A DNA stretch of 64,000 bases from DATJGS01 sp035494735 (GTDB lineage Bacteria > Eisenbacteria > RBG-16-71-46). How positions within the stretch are numbered: the first letter of the stretch is position 1; each line of letters opens with the position of its first letter. The notes under the pieces were generated by a model. It saw only the letters and a list, made by a program, of their open reading frames with translations, had not been told where the DNA came from and made no database searches. The DNA is taken from positions 14,556 to 78,555 of the forward strand of contig DATJGS010000035.1 of assembly GCA_035494735.1 (NCBI GenBank), read 5' to 3'. Both the position numbers and the translations under genes were made by a program. This document shows positions 16,084 to 24,500 of the stretch, one piece after another.

Positions 16084-17724
16084 CTAGCGGACCAGCACGA
16101 GGTGGTTCGTGAACTCGCGGTTCAGGGCGCGCAGCCGGTAGAAGTACACGCCGGCCGGAACGCTGACGCCGTGCTCGTCGCGTCCGTCCCACAGCACCTG
16201 ATTGAGGCCGGACGCGAACTGGGGCCGGAACTGGCGGACGAGCCGGCCGCTGGCGTCGAACAGGCGCAGGTCCGCGCCCTGCTCGCTGCCGGCCGGCAGC
16301 AGGAACGAGATCCACGTCGTCGAGCGCGCCGGGTTCGGCGTGTTGCCGAGCAGCAGCGGGCGGGACGGCATGGCGACCGGGTTGCCGCCCTGCATGCGGA
16401 AGCTGGTCGCGGCGTAGGCCGTCGGACCGCCCGCGTACGCGCTCGCGGCCGACAGACGCAGCACCACGTCGGCGCCGCCGGCGGCCTGGATCGCCTCCGG
16501 GCTCAGTGTCACGTCGTGCGCGCCGGCGTCGAGCGCTCCCGCCGACTGCCGGGCGAGGGAACGGCCGCTCGCCGCGTCGACGACGTCGAGCGTCACGCTC
16601 GCCCGATCGGTCAGCGTGAACTGCGCCGTGGGGCCGGCCGCGTCCACGACCTTGAGGCCCGACACGTCGACGCCGAGGTTCCACAGCGTCATGCCGCTCG
16701 CGTCCGTCCACTCGTCGGTCGCCAGGCCGCTCGCGCGCGCGTTGCGCTCGACGGTGCCCGTGCGATGGTCGCGCACGGTCATTGTCGGGATCTCGAAGCT
16801 GTGCGGCCGGCTCACGCCGGACAGGTCGGCGACGGGCGCGAGCGCGGCGCTGAACTTGCGCACGACGCCCTGCTGCGGCGCCGCGGCGTACACGTTGCCC
16901 CAGCGGTCCGTGTCGAGCGAGGTCACGACGCTGGCGCCGTCGGCGGCGTCGCCCAGCCACGCGAGTCCGGCGCCGCCCTGCAGGTGCACGATGCGCCGGT
17001 TGTGCGCGTCGGCGACGTAGACGTCGGACGTGTTCGCGCCGTCCGCGCGACCGACCGCGATGGCCATCGGCCCCGCGAAGCGCGAAGCGCCGCTTCCCAG
17101 GTCGCCGAGCGCGGCGATCTGGCGCGCGCCGTCGCCGATCAGCTGATACTCGACGATGCGGTTGCGGCCGGTGTCGGCGACGTAGAGGTAGTCGTCGTCG
17201 GCCACGTTCGGCGTGCCGCCGTCCGAGTACGCGACGTCGTACGGGCCGCTCAGACCGGGGATCTCGAACAGCGGCGTCAGGGTCATGGCGTCGAATTCGG
17301 TGTGCACCGCGAACACGACGATGCGGTCGTTGCCGGTGTCGGCGACGTAGAGCCGGTTGCGCTCGTCCACCGCCATGCCGCGCGGCGCCTTGAGCGCGCC
17401 GAGCGGCTGGCCGGCGCCGCTGTACGCGCCGAGGTCGCGGCCCAGTTCGCCGAACACGAGACGATTCCAGCGCGGGTCCGACACGATCTGGAAGCTGCGC
17501 GACTCGACGTACGGGAACACGTTGTAGACGTCCATGGTCTCGAGCGTGACCGTGGCGTAGGGGTTCGCGAACACGTCGCGTCCGACCTGCTGGCGCGCCA
17601 CGCTGCGCGTCAGCGCGTCCACGCCGTAGTCCGGCGCCAGACGCGTGGAGTCGAAGGTGCCGGCGGCGGCGGAACCGCTCACCGCCAGCGTCAGGCCCAG
17701 CGTCACCAGGTTGAGACGTCGCAT
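16084..17724 (-). CDS. Secreted NHL-repeat beta-propeller protein with FlgD-like C-terminal sorting domain
   Basis: A 546-residue protein with a signal peptide ending in GSAAAG (about residue 22). NHL-type repeats occupy about residues 95-310, each with the YVADTGNDRIVVF kind of motif (four or more copies: ADTGNDRI, ADTGRNRI, ADAHNRRI). A beta-sandwich linker follows. A C-terminal FlgD/Por-type domain (about residues 455-546) starts at LLLGNTPNPARS and ends GVYFYRLRALNREFTNHLVLVR, the signature of proteins exported by type IX-like systems. It probably sits on the cell surface. It lies 32 bases after the DUF3570 gene. Confidence 0.85.
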   Translation of the reverse strand: MRRLNLVTLGLTLAVSGSAAAGTFDSTRLAPDYGVDALTRSVARQQVGRDVFANPYATVTLETMDVYNVFPYVESRSFQIVSDPRWNRLVFGELGRDLGAYSGAGQPLGALKAPRGMAVDERNRLYVADTGNDRIVVFAVHTEFDAMTLTPLFEIPGLSGPYDVAYSDGGTPNVADDDYLYVADTGRNRIVEYQLIGDGARQIAALGDLGSGASRFAGPMAIAVGRADGANTSDVYVADAHNRRIVHLQGGAGLAWLGDAADGASVVTSLDTDRWGNVYAAAPQQGVVRKFSAALAPVADLSGVSRPHSFEIPTMTVRDHRTGTVERNARASGLATDEWTDASGMTLWNLGVDVSGLKVVDAAGPTAQFTLTDRASVTLDVVDAASGRSLARQSAGALDAGAHDVTLSPEAIQAAGGADVVLRLSAASAYAGGPTAYAATSFRMQGGNPVAMPSRPLLLGNTPNPARSTTWISFLLPAGSEQGADLRLFDASGRLVRQFRPQFASGLNQVLWDGRDEHGVSVPAGVYFYRLRALNREFTNHLVLVR

Positions 17725-17756
17725 GTCGCGCTCCTCTCGGCTGCCCCGCGGGGACG

Positions 17757-18899
17757 TCAGAAGTGGAGACCGACTCCGGTCTCCAGGATGTCCGCGGAGT
17801 AGTTGTTGCTGTTGAAGTACCGTTCGTAGTTCGCCCACAACCCGAGCGGACGCAGCCAGCGCGTGTCGGCCGCCAGCGTGCCCAGGTCGAAGTGGACCGC
17901 GACTCCGAACAGATGGGAGGACAGCGCAGCCATGCGATAGTCCCCGGTCAGGTAACCGTCGATGCCGTTCGTGGTCAGGTACTCGGCGCGATAGAAGTCG
18001 GCCGCCGTCTGCGTGTAGTAGCGGTACTGATAGCGGACGTACGTGCCGGGGGTGATGTACTGGCTGAGGCGCGCGCCCAGTTCGTGTGACGTGATGCCCC
18101 AGTCGTCGTTGTACAGGCGGTAGCTGAACTTGAGGCTCGAGCGGTTCTGCAGGTACTGGTTGACGCGCACGAACACGTCGCGGCGCTGCCGCTCGTCGGG
18201 CTGGTTCTCGGGAACGATGGTGCCGCCCGCGTACACGTTGCGATACGGATTGTGCTGCAGGCCCTCGACCAGGTTGTACTCGACGCCGACGCGCAGCATC
18301 GTGACGGGCGACAGGACCTGCGTGGCCTCGGCGTTCCAGTGCAGTGTCGTCTTCGAGGCCGGGCTCGTCCGCGTGTCGTCGTCGGGCAGAGGGTCGATGC
18401 GATCCCAGCCGTAGCTCGTGCCCATCGACAGGTTTAGCTTCGCGTCGTTCAGGTCCTTCGCGTAGTGCGCGCCGACCTGCTGCGCCAGGTAGTCGCTCTC
18501 CATCGACACGTAGTAGTTGAACGCGCCGTTGCCCTTCGTCATCTCGCCCGTGACCTCGTTGCGCACCTTGATGAAGTCCTGGTACGCGTTGCCCGAGATC
18601 GGCCGGCTCGCCGTGGTGATGGCGTCCACCGCCTCCGGGCTGCCGGGCGGCGCGCTCACGGCCGGGATGGTCACGCGCTCGTTGTTCCAGTGCACGGCGA
18701 GCGCCGCGCTCTTTGGCAGCGTGAACGTGTAGTCGCCCATCATGGAGCGCACCAGGATGTGATTCGAGTCGTTGAAGTAGCGCAGCAGCGCGCCGCCGTT
18801 GTCGTCGTCGTCCGACGCATCGGCGCGCACCGCCGGGGCGAGCCCCGCGCACCCCACGATCGCGAACGCGATCCCGATGCCCCACCACTTCAGTTGCAC
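17757..18899 (-). CDS. DUF3570 family outer-membrane protein
   Basis: A 380-residue protein with a signal peptide (IGIAFAIVGCAGLAPAVRA). The barrel-like body includes the family phrases WNNERVTIPAVSAPPGSPEAVDAITTASRPIS and YQDFIKVRNEVTGEMTK early on, and AGTSYGWDR-like and FSYRLYNDDWGITSHELG later, ending in an aromatic Phe. DUF3570 genes usually follow DUF4266 and a thioredoxin and are linked to ApbE, as here. The start is a GTG at 18899: no ATG precedes the signal peptide in frame, and the GTG overlaps the DUF4266 stop by 10 bases. The function is unknown; a role in extracytosolic redox or flavinylation has been suggested from neighbourhoods. Confidence 0.88.
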   Translation of the reverse strand: MQLKWWGIGIAFAIVGCAGLAPAVRADASDDDDNGGALLRYFNDSNHILVRSMMGDYTFTLPKSAALAVHWNNERVTIPAVSAPPGSPEAVDAITTASRPISGNAYQDFIKVRNEVTGEMTKGNGAFNYYVSMESDYLAQQVGAHYAKDLNDAKLNLSMGTSYGWDRIDPLPDDDTRTSPASKTTLHWNAEATQVLSPVTMLRVGVEYNLVEGLQHNPYRNVYAGGTIVPENQPDERQRRDVFVRVNQYLQNRSSLKFSYRLYNDDWGITSHELGARLSQYITPGTYVRYQYRYYTQTAADFYRAEYLTTNGIDGYLTGDYRMAALSSHLFGVAVHFDLGTLAADTRWLRPLGLWANYERYFNSNNYSADILETGVGLHF

Positions 18900-19135
18900 G
18901 CGCAGCCTCCGCCGGCGCCGCCGTTGCCGCCGGTCGAGCCCTCGCGGGCGTCGAACGACTTGGTGAGCCGGGCGTTCTCGCGCGCGTCGGCCTTGAACGA
19001 CATGATCGGGTCCACCAGATGCTCGCGCTGGTACGCGGACACGGTGGCGCAGCCCGACGCCAGCGCGAGCAGCAGCGCGAGGCCGGCCAACACCCATCCG
19101 CGGCGGAGCAGGGGGGATTCATTCGGACGCTTCAT
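18890..19135 (-). CDS. DUF4266 family small lipoprotein
   Basis: An 81-residue lipoprotein. The signal peptide ends in LASGC (Cys near residue 29). The family core follows: CATVSAYQREHLVDPIMSF and a helix ENARLTKSFDAREGSTGG, then a Gly-rich tail ending GGGCACN with a CxC pair. DUF4266 proteins are short and typically encoded immediately before DUF3570. The start overlaps the TlpA stop (ATGA). The terminal CxC could be redox-active or bind metal, with the adjacent thioredoxin as a natural partner (inference). Confidence 0.9.
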   Translation of the reverse strand: MKRPNESPLLRRGWVLAGLALLLALASGCATVSAYQREHLVDPIMSFKADARENARLTKSFDAREGSTGGNGGAGGGCACN

Positions 19136-19722
19136 CGGGAGGATCCTTCCTCGAGCCGCGACAGCGCGGCTTCGTGTTCCACGAGATCGCGCGTGCGCCG
19201 CGTCAGGGACGCGAGCGCCGCGTCGTCGGCGCCGCTCACGGTGAACGCCACGGCGCCCTGACGATCGAGCACGAGCGTCACCGGGATGTGCTGTAGATCG
19301 AGCGCGCGGGCCAGCCCGCCCGGCCCGTCCGCGCACACCGGCAGCTTGAGGCCGTGGGCCTTGACGAAGCGCCGCACGTTGTCGTCGCGCTCGTCGATGG
19401 ACACGGCGAGCACGCGACCGCCCTTCTTCATCAGCTCCGTGTTCAGCGCGTCGAGCCGCGGCAGTTCGCGGCGGCACGGTGCGCACCACGTCGCCCAGAA
19501 GTTCAGCACGACGACCTGGCCGCGCAGCCCGTCCAGCGAGACGGGCGCGCCATCGAGGTCGTGCAGCGCGTGCGCGCGCAGCGTGCGCTGTAGCGTCGCC
19601 GCGTCGACGCCGGTCCCGGCCACGGGCCCAGCTCCCGCGCTCGTGACGAGCGCGAGGCCGAGCGCAGCCGCGGCGACGAAGCCGCGGCGCAGCGCGCGAG
19701 AGGCGTTGCCAATCCCGTTCAT
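19132..19722 (-). CDS. TlpA-like periplasmic thioredoxin
   Basis: A 196-residue exported thioredoxin-fold protein. The signal peptide spans about residues 1-31 (ending SAGAG). The TlpA/AhpC-TSA domain includes the active site NFWATWCAPCRRELP with the redox pair Cys80/Cys83, then LAVSIDERDDNVRRF and the cis-Pro segment DLQHIPVTLVLDRQG. It probably reduces or oxidises periplasmic cysteines, perhaps of the neighbouring DUF4266 protein or the apocytochromes (inference). It lies 11 bases after the dihaem lipoprotein gene and overlaps DUF4266 by ATGA. Confidence 0.93.
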   Translation of the reverse strand: MNGIGNASRALRRGFVAAAALGLALVTSAGAGPVAGTGVDAATLQRTLRAHALHDLDGAPVSLDGLRGQVVVLNFWATWCAPCRRELPRLDALNTELMKKGGRVLAVSIDERDDNVRRFVKAHGLKLPVCADGPGGLARALDLQHIPVTLVLDRQGAVAFTVSGADDAALASLTRRTRDLVEHEAALSRLEEGSSR

Positions 19723-19733
19723 GTCGTGCTCCC

Positions 19734-21707
19734 TCACTTGTACTGGGCGCCCAACGTCACCCAGAGGTTGAACAGGCGCTTCTCCTGATCGGTGAGCGCG
19801 TACGGCGACCCCGGATGCGCCGCGGATTGCGAGCCGACGCCGAGGACGTAGTCGATGAGCAGCGAACGCCGCGGGAACGGCGGCACGACGACCTGGTGGG
19901 CGGCCATCATCGCTTCGCCCGACAAGTTCACGTACGCGCGCGGGAACACCCGGTTCATGGTCGTCGTGTCGGGCACGGCGGTCAGGTCGAGGTTGCCGGG
20001 CGCGGCGGTCGTGTCGGTGCCGACGATCGTCGTGTGGTGACACGGCTCGCACTTGGCCGCGACGATCGGACCGATGTCGTTCTGATAGTCGATGATCTGG
20101 AACTGGTTCTTCGGGATGTCGAGGTCATGCGCCGGATACAGCGCGGCCATGGGCGACGGATTCGTCGGCACCGGCCCGCCGGCCACGCGGTCCTCGTGGC
20201 AGCCGAAGCAGCGCGTGAACTCCTCGCCCGGGCGCACGAACAGGTGGGTGCGCTTGACGACGAAGCCGCGACCCAGGCTGTCGAGCGTCGCGAAGCTGAT
20301 CGGCGTGTCGGCCGGGACCTTGATGCGGAACGAGCCGTCGGGGTAGACGGGCGCGAAGCCGATGATGGCGCGCTTCTCGAATTCGTTCGCCGAGAAGTCG
20401 TTCATCTCACCGACGACCGTCGGACGCGCCGCGATGACCATGATGCTGTCGATCGGGTCCGCGCCCTTGATCGGCACTTCCTGACCGTCGTTCGTGCCGC
20501 GGTTGAACACGTCCTGGGCGAGGAAGATGCCGTAGTCCTTCGTGTGGTCGACGATGGACGCGATGACCGGCGGCTTCGGGTGCGGCGCCAGGAGCTGGGC
20601 GTCGTACTCGTTCGTCGCCGGGTCGTTGTAGAGGAACGACAGGTTCGTGACCGTGAACGTCGCCGGGTCGGCCGTCGTGCCCGCGCCGGTCTGCTTCAGG
20701 GTGAACGTGTACAGCGCGTAGTCCGCGTCCGGACCGGTCGCGGCCGGCAGCGTGTACGACGCCACGAACTTGTTCCCGCCGATCGGGATCGGATACTTGA
20801 ACGCGCCGTAGGGCCACGGCTCGCCGTCGGTGTTGACCTGCGGCGTCAGCGCGTCCCAGTGGAGCGCGCTCATGCCCGTCGCCGGGTCGGCCGGGCCCTG
20901 TTCCGGCTTCAGGACCGCGATCGGGCCGGCGTCGACTTCGACCATCGTCGACTGGATGGCGATGAGGCGGCCGTCGGGCGTCGGCACGGCGTGGAAGAAG
21001 TTCTCGTTGTGCGGACCGAAGAAGTGGAACGTGCCCGTGCCGTCCGGATTCGTGAAGAACAGCGGGAAGCGGTTCATCGTTCCGAAGTGCTCCCAGCGCG
21101 TGTACACGATGCGCCCGTCGGGCAGCAGCTCGGGATCGAAGTCGTTGCTCTGGTTGTAGCTGATGCGCTCGAGGTTGCCGCCGTCCATGTCGCACGTATA
21201 GAGGTGCTCGGCGGGCGAGTGGTTGTACTCGTCCATCTCGCCGTCGCGCGAACTCGTGAACAGGACGCGGCCGTCCGGCAGGTACAGAGGGTCGAAGTCG
21301 TGGCCGCCGCCGCTCGTCACCTGGCGCAGCCCGCTGCCGTCCGCGTTGATCTCGTAGATGTTGCGCCACGCGCCGCCCGACGGGCGCATCGAGAACAGGA
21401 TCTTCTTGCCGTCGAACGACACCGCGGGATCGGAGACGCTGGCCCCGGTGAAGTTCGTGATCGGCGTGACGATGCCGTCCGGGCTGATCGGCGACAGCTT
21501 GTACAGGTTGCCGGTCGCCCAGCTGCGGTTCAGGGTCTCGTCGCCCGTGGTCTTCACGAAGACCAGCGCGTCCGTGGTCTGTTCCTGCTGGATCAGGTCG
21601 TCGGGCGCGCTCTGGCGGCACCCGGCGAGGCCCGCCTGCAGCGCGAGGCCGACCGCCAGGAGCGTGAGCGCCCGTCGAGGCGCGTGATGCACGAGTCGCG
21701 TCAGCAT
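19734..21707 (-). CDS. Dihaem lipoprotein with TolB-like propeller, hydrazine-synthase-alpha-like domain organisation
   Basis: A 657-residue lipoprotein. The signal peptide ends in LAGC (Cys near residue 30). A WD40/TolB-type propeller follows, with repeated motifs such as DPAVSFDGKKILFSMRP, DFDPLYLPDGRVLFTSS and DFDPELLPDGRIVYTRW. A C-terminal region carries two haem motifs, CFGCH (about residue 500) and CEPCH (about residue 553). This order is the one automatic pipelines label as hydrazine synthase alpha-like; the family is large and mostly not anammox, so hydrazine synthesis should not be inferred. It probably works in outer or periplasmic electron transfer with its neighbours. Upstream there is a GGAGG ribosome-binding site 12 bases from the ATG. 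Confidence 0.82.
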   Translation of the reverse strand: MLTRLVHHAPRRALTLLAVGLALQAGLAGCRQSAPDDLIQQEQTTDALVFVKTTGDETLNRSWATGNLYKLSPISPDGIVTPITNFTGASVSDPAVSFDGKKILFSMRPSGGAWRNIYEINADGSGLRQVTSGGGHDFDPLYLPDGRVLFTSSRDGEMDEYNHSPAEHLYTCDMDGGNLERISYNQSNDFDPELLPDGRIVYTRWEHFGTMNRFPLFFTNPDGTGTFHFFGPHNENFFHAVPTPDGRLIAIQSTMVEVDAGPIAVLKPEQGPADPATGMSALHWDALTPQVNTDGEPWPYGAFKYPIPIGGNKFVASYTLPAATGPDADYALYTFTLKQTGAGTTADPATFTVTNLSFLYNDPATNEYDAQLLAPHPKPPVIASIVDHTKDYGIFLAQDVFNRGTNDGQEVPIKGADPIDSIMVIAARPTVVGEMNDFSANEFEKRAIIGFAPVYPDGSFRIKVPADTPISFATLDSLGRGFVVKRTHLFVRPGEEFTRCFGCHEDRVAGGPVPTNPSPMAALYPAHDLDIPKNQFQIIDYQNDIGPIVAAKCEPCHHTTIVGTDTTAAPGNLDLTAVPDTTTMNRVFPRAYVNLSGEAMMAAHQVVVPPFPRRSLLIDYVLGVGSQSAAHPGSPYALTDQEKRLFNLWVTLGAQYK

Positions 21708-21741
21708 GATGTGTGGAGACCCTCCGCTAGACGTCCCTGGT

Positions 21742-22434
21742 TCACGGTCGCAGCGACCGATAGAAGGCGAGTCCGATCGTCTCCTGGAGGTAGTCGTAGG
21801 CCACGAGACCGTCGCGGTCGCGCTGGCTTCCGAACACCGTGGCTTGCGTGACTTCGCCGCGTAGCGCGAGATCCCCGCGGATGTACCACTCGAGGCCGCC
21901 GCCATACGTGAGGGCGTTCTTGGTCACGGCGTCGGCGTTCAGCGAAGGTCCGGGGAACACGATCATCATTCCGTAGCCCGCGCTCAGGTACGGCTGCAGG
22001 CGGCCGGGCCGCGGGCGGCGCACCAGCGCGCTGAGCGTGTGCAGCAGCGCGTGCACCGAATGGCCCGGGTTGTGGCTGAGCGTGCCCTCGTAGCCGAGCC
22101 ACTCGTTCGGATTGAACGCGAAGCGGAACGCGAACACGCGGTTCGAACCGAGATTTCCGAACGCCGGACTGAACGACACGCGGTTCTGATACGGGCGGAC
22201 GCCCGGCGCCAGACGGTACGGATTGCCTTCCAGCTCGGGCACGAGGTGTTCGAGCCCGTCGCGCCCGATGTGCGGAGCGGACGGCGCGGCCGCGGCCGGC
22301 GGCGTCGCGACGCTCGGCGCCGCGCCCGCGGCGATCGAGTCCGGCGCGTCGCCGGCGCGCGCCGCGCCCGGCGCGGAGCACGCGAGCGCGACGAACGCCG
22401 CGACGCCGAGCGCACGAACGAGGGGCGCGTTCAC
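21742..22434 (-). CDS. Outer-membrane beta-barrel protein
   Basis: A 230-residue exported protein. The signal peptide ends in AARAGD (about residue 29), followed by an Ala/Pro linker. Barrel-like strands follow: NRVSFSPAFGNLG, RVFAFRFAFNPNEWLGYEGTLSHNPGHSV, LQPYLSAGYGMMIVFPG, LTYGGGLEWYIRGDLALRGEV and a terminal TIGLAFYRSLRP. This is the pattern of small OmpA-type outer-membrane barrels with an axial-symmetric conserved Gly-Tyr motif. The start is GTG at 22434, overlapping the upstream stop (GTGA); no ATG precedes the signal peptide. It belongs to the redox/envelope operon with the dihaem lipoprotein. Confidence 0.78.
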   Translation of the reverse strand: MNAPLVRALGVAAFVALACSAPGAARAGDAPDSIAAGAAPSVATPPAAAAPSAPHIGRDGLEHLVPELEGNPYRLAPGVRPYQNRVSFSPAFGNLGSNRVFAFRFAFNPNEWLGYEGTLSHNPGHSVHALLHTLSALVRRPRPGRLQPYLSAGYGMMIVFPGPSLNADAVTKNALTYGGGLEWYIRGDLALRGEVTQATVFGSQRDRDGLVAYDYLQETIGLAFYRSLRP

Positions 22435-22883
22435 GGCGTCCCCGCGGCCTGGATCCAGGCGAGAATCGACACGTACTCGGAATCGCTGGTGGACGCGAAG
22501 ACCTTGACGGGGTGCGGCGTGCCGCCCGCGTTGATCGCCAGCGGCTGGGTCAGGATCGGGCTGCTGGCCGGCGTCGCCGGCCAAACCTGCTGCGACACCT
22601 GGTCGAAGTCGAAACGCACGTCCTTGGCGCCCGGCGGCGAGAGCTCGAGCGTGCCGCGGATGCCGCCGCCGTGACAGTCGCCGGTCGCGTCGCAGCCGTG
22701 CTCGACCAGGATCGGCTCGACATTCGTTGCGAACGTGGCGTAGTCCAGCGTCACCGTCTGGCCGCCGCTCGGGGGAGTGGGCGGGCGCGTCGGGGCGCTG
22801 CAACCCTGGGAATCGAGAGCGAGCGCCAGCGTCATGACGATCATGGCTCTCCCGCTCCGAGTGTGGGCTCGAGTCGACGACAC
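22431..22883 (-). CDS. Small cytochrome-like lipoprotein with CxxxxxCHGG motif
   Basis: A 150-residue product. The start is GTG at 22883, chosen because GGAGG (22893-22897) lies 9 bases upstream and the resulting N-terminus has the Arg-rich n-region a signal peptide needs; an internal ATG at 22844 would remove it. A short hydrophobic core (MIVMTLALALDSQGC) gives a possible lipobox Cys near residue 28. The mature domain has FATNVEPILVEHGC and GDCHGGGIRG, the pattern of planctomycete-type cytochrome domains, but the two Cys are separated by five residues rather than two, so covalent haem is uncertain. It is the first gene of the operon that continues to DUF3570. Confidence 0.7.
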   Translation of the reverse strand: MSSTRAHTRSGRAMIVMTLALALDSQGCSAPTRPPTPPSGGQTVTLDYATFATNVEPILVEHGCDATGDCHGGGIRGTLELSPPGAKDVRFDFDQVSQQVWPATPASSPILTQPLAINAGGTPHPVKVFASTSDSEYVSILAWIQAAGTP

Positions 22884-23332
22884 GGCGTCCAGCCTCCGGA
22901 TCGTGCATGGTGCAAGCGGACCACTGCGTTCCGACAAGTTCATGCGACCTATGAACCAGTCGGCGCCGTGGCGCTGTGCGCCTTTGACTTACGTTTAGTT
23001 CGGCAGCTCTTCGCACCCCCTCCGAGGGGAACGATCCGCGATGGCAGGGCAAGGACTGAGCCAGTGAGCCGCGTTCCGTTTCGGCGCATTCCAAACGGAA
23101 ACGAACGGGTGGGATGGCGCGCGCGATCGCGGGCGACATCGCGAAACGCACGACGTGCAGACGCGCGTGGGAAATTCCGCGACGCGCGCGACGCGCCGCG
23201 TTTCGCGGGTCGCTCTACCTCTATATAGGGCGTGAGCGGCGGGCGTGGCGTCGCGCGCGGGCGCGAGGAAAAGGCGTCGAGCCGTACGGGCGTCGCTCGC
23301 GAAACGGAAGCGCCGCGCTCCCGTGAGGTTCG
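22884..23332 (-). other. Intergenic region, 449 bases; probable promoter region of the redox operon
   Basis: No gene is supported here. The stretch contains the least GC-rich bases of the neighbourhood: an AACTAAACGTAAGTCAAAGG segment (minus strand, about 22984-23003) and CCCTATATAGAGG (about 23219-23231). Either could hold a -10 element for the operon starting at 22883. The rest is GC-rich with CGCG repeats and no clear operator or RNA. Confidence 0.35.
22893..22897 (-). promoter_or_regulatory. Ribosome-binding site GGAGG deciding a GTG start
   Basis: GGAGG on the minus strand, 9 bases before the GTG at 22883. It favours this start over the ATG codons at 22943 and 22844. Confidence 0.6.
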
Positions 23333-24436
23333 CTAGAAGTACTCGACGTGGAACAGCGTGCGCGCCGCGTCTTCGAGCACGAAGCGGTCCTCGAGCGAGC
23401 GCTCGACGAACACGGTGTCGACCTGCGCCCCGGGGACGACGAGCACCGCGGACACGTTGCCGCGCTCGAGCGCCTTGCGACGCGCGTCGCGGGGCCCGAG
23501 CACGAACAGCGCCGTGGCCCACGCGTCGGCGGTGATGGCGTCCGGCGTCACGACCGTCACGGAGATGAGGCCCTGCGCCGGCCAGCCGGTGCGCGGGTCC
23601 ATGATGTGTCCATAGCGCTTGCCGTCGGCGTCCACGAACTGCTCGTACTTGCCCGACGTCGCGATCCCCTCGTCGCGCAGCGTGAGGCGCGCGAAGTAGG
23701 GGATGCGATCGCGCGGGTCGCGGATGCCGATGCGCCAGGCGTCGGCGTCAGCCGGGTGGCCGAGCGCGTACATCTTGCCCGAGAGATCGACGAGCGCGTC
23801 GCTGACGCCGCGTTCGCGCAGGATGCCGGTCGCCACGTCGGCGGCGTAGCCCTTGCCGAGGCCGCCGAGATCGATCTTCACCCACGGTTGCGTGAACCGC
23901 AGCGTGCTCGCGGTCGAATCGAACTTCACGCGCTGCGCGCCGACGTGCGCGTACGCCGCGCGGATGTCGGAGCGCGGCGGCACGTGCGGCGTGCCGGCGA
24001 GGAAGCCCCACAGCCGCACGAGCGGCTCGACGGTGATGTCGTACGCGCCGTCGCTCTCACGCCACGTGCGCATTGCGGCCGCGATCACGCGCGCGACGTC
24101 GGCCTGCACGTGCGTGGTGCGCGTGCCCGCGGTGCGATTGAGGCGCGCGACCTCGCTCGTCGTCGTCCAGTTCGTGAGCACCGAGTCGAGCCGGGCGAAC
24201 TCGTGCTGGCAGGCCTCGGCGATGGGTGCGGCCGCTGCGGAATCCGCGGTTACGATCACGACCTGGTCGTACGTGCCCATCGTGCGGCCGACGAATGGGT
24301 ACGAGCGGCGCTGCGCGCCGTCCGTCGCGTGCGCCGGTGCGAAGCGCGCGGCCAACGCGGCGCAGCCGACGAGCGCGAGCGCCGGCGCCACGCGACGTGC
24401 CGCGCGTCGGACGTCGTGGAGCCTTCCGTGCGTCAT
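23333..24436 (-). CDS. apbE: FAD:protein FMN transferase
   Basis: A 367-residue exported ApbE. The signal region spans about residues 15-38 (VAPALALVGCAALAARFAPAHA). Family motifs are FVGRTMGTYDQVVIV, LTNWTTTSEVARLNR, SDGAYDITVEPLVRLWGF, WVKIDLGGLGKGYAADV, ALVDLSGKMYALG, YGHIMDPRTGWPA and TPDAITADAWATALFVLG, which together form the FAD-binding and Mg-binding catalytic core. The enzyme moves FMN from FAD to a Ser/Thr of a target exported protein. No FMN_bind-domain target is visible in the window. The ATG at 24436 has AAAGGA upstream. It lies 64 bases after modC and may be cotranscribed with it. Confidence 0.93.
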   Translation of the reverse strand: MTHGRLHDVRRAARRVAPALALVGCAALAARFAPAHATDGAQRRSYPFVGRTMGTYDQVVIVTADSAAAAPIAEACQHEFARLDSVLTNWTTTSEVARLNRTAGTRTTHVQADVARVIAAAMRTWRESDGAYDITVEPLVRLWGFLAGTPHVPPRSDIRAAYAHVGAQRVKFDSTASTLRFTQPWVKIDLGGLGKGYAADVATGILRERGVSDALVDLSGKMYALGHPADADAWRIGIRDPRDRIPYFARLTLRDEGIATSGKYEQFVDADGKRYGHIMDPRTGWPAQGLISVTVVTPDAITADAWATALFVLGPRDARRKALERGNVSAVLVVPGAQVDTVFVERSLEDRFVLEDAARTLFHVEYF

Positions 24437-24500
24437 GCGGGGTTCCTTTCGGGGACGGCTGCCGCGCAATCTACGGACCGCGGCCGCGCCCCGCAAGCGC

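Noticed and set aside
21400..21460. Flavinylation motif (TGASV) in the HzsA-like protein as the ApbE target
   Set aside because: The motif lies in a propeller strand and not in an FMN_bind domain; such four-residue matches occur by chance.
19734..21707. Hydrazine synthase, hence anammox metabolism
   Set aside because: The domain order and two CxxCH motifs fit the broad HzsA-like family, which is common in non-anammox bacteria. No other anammox gene is in the window.
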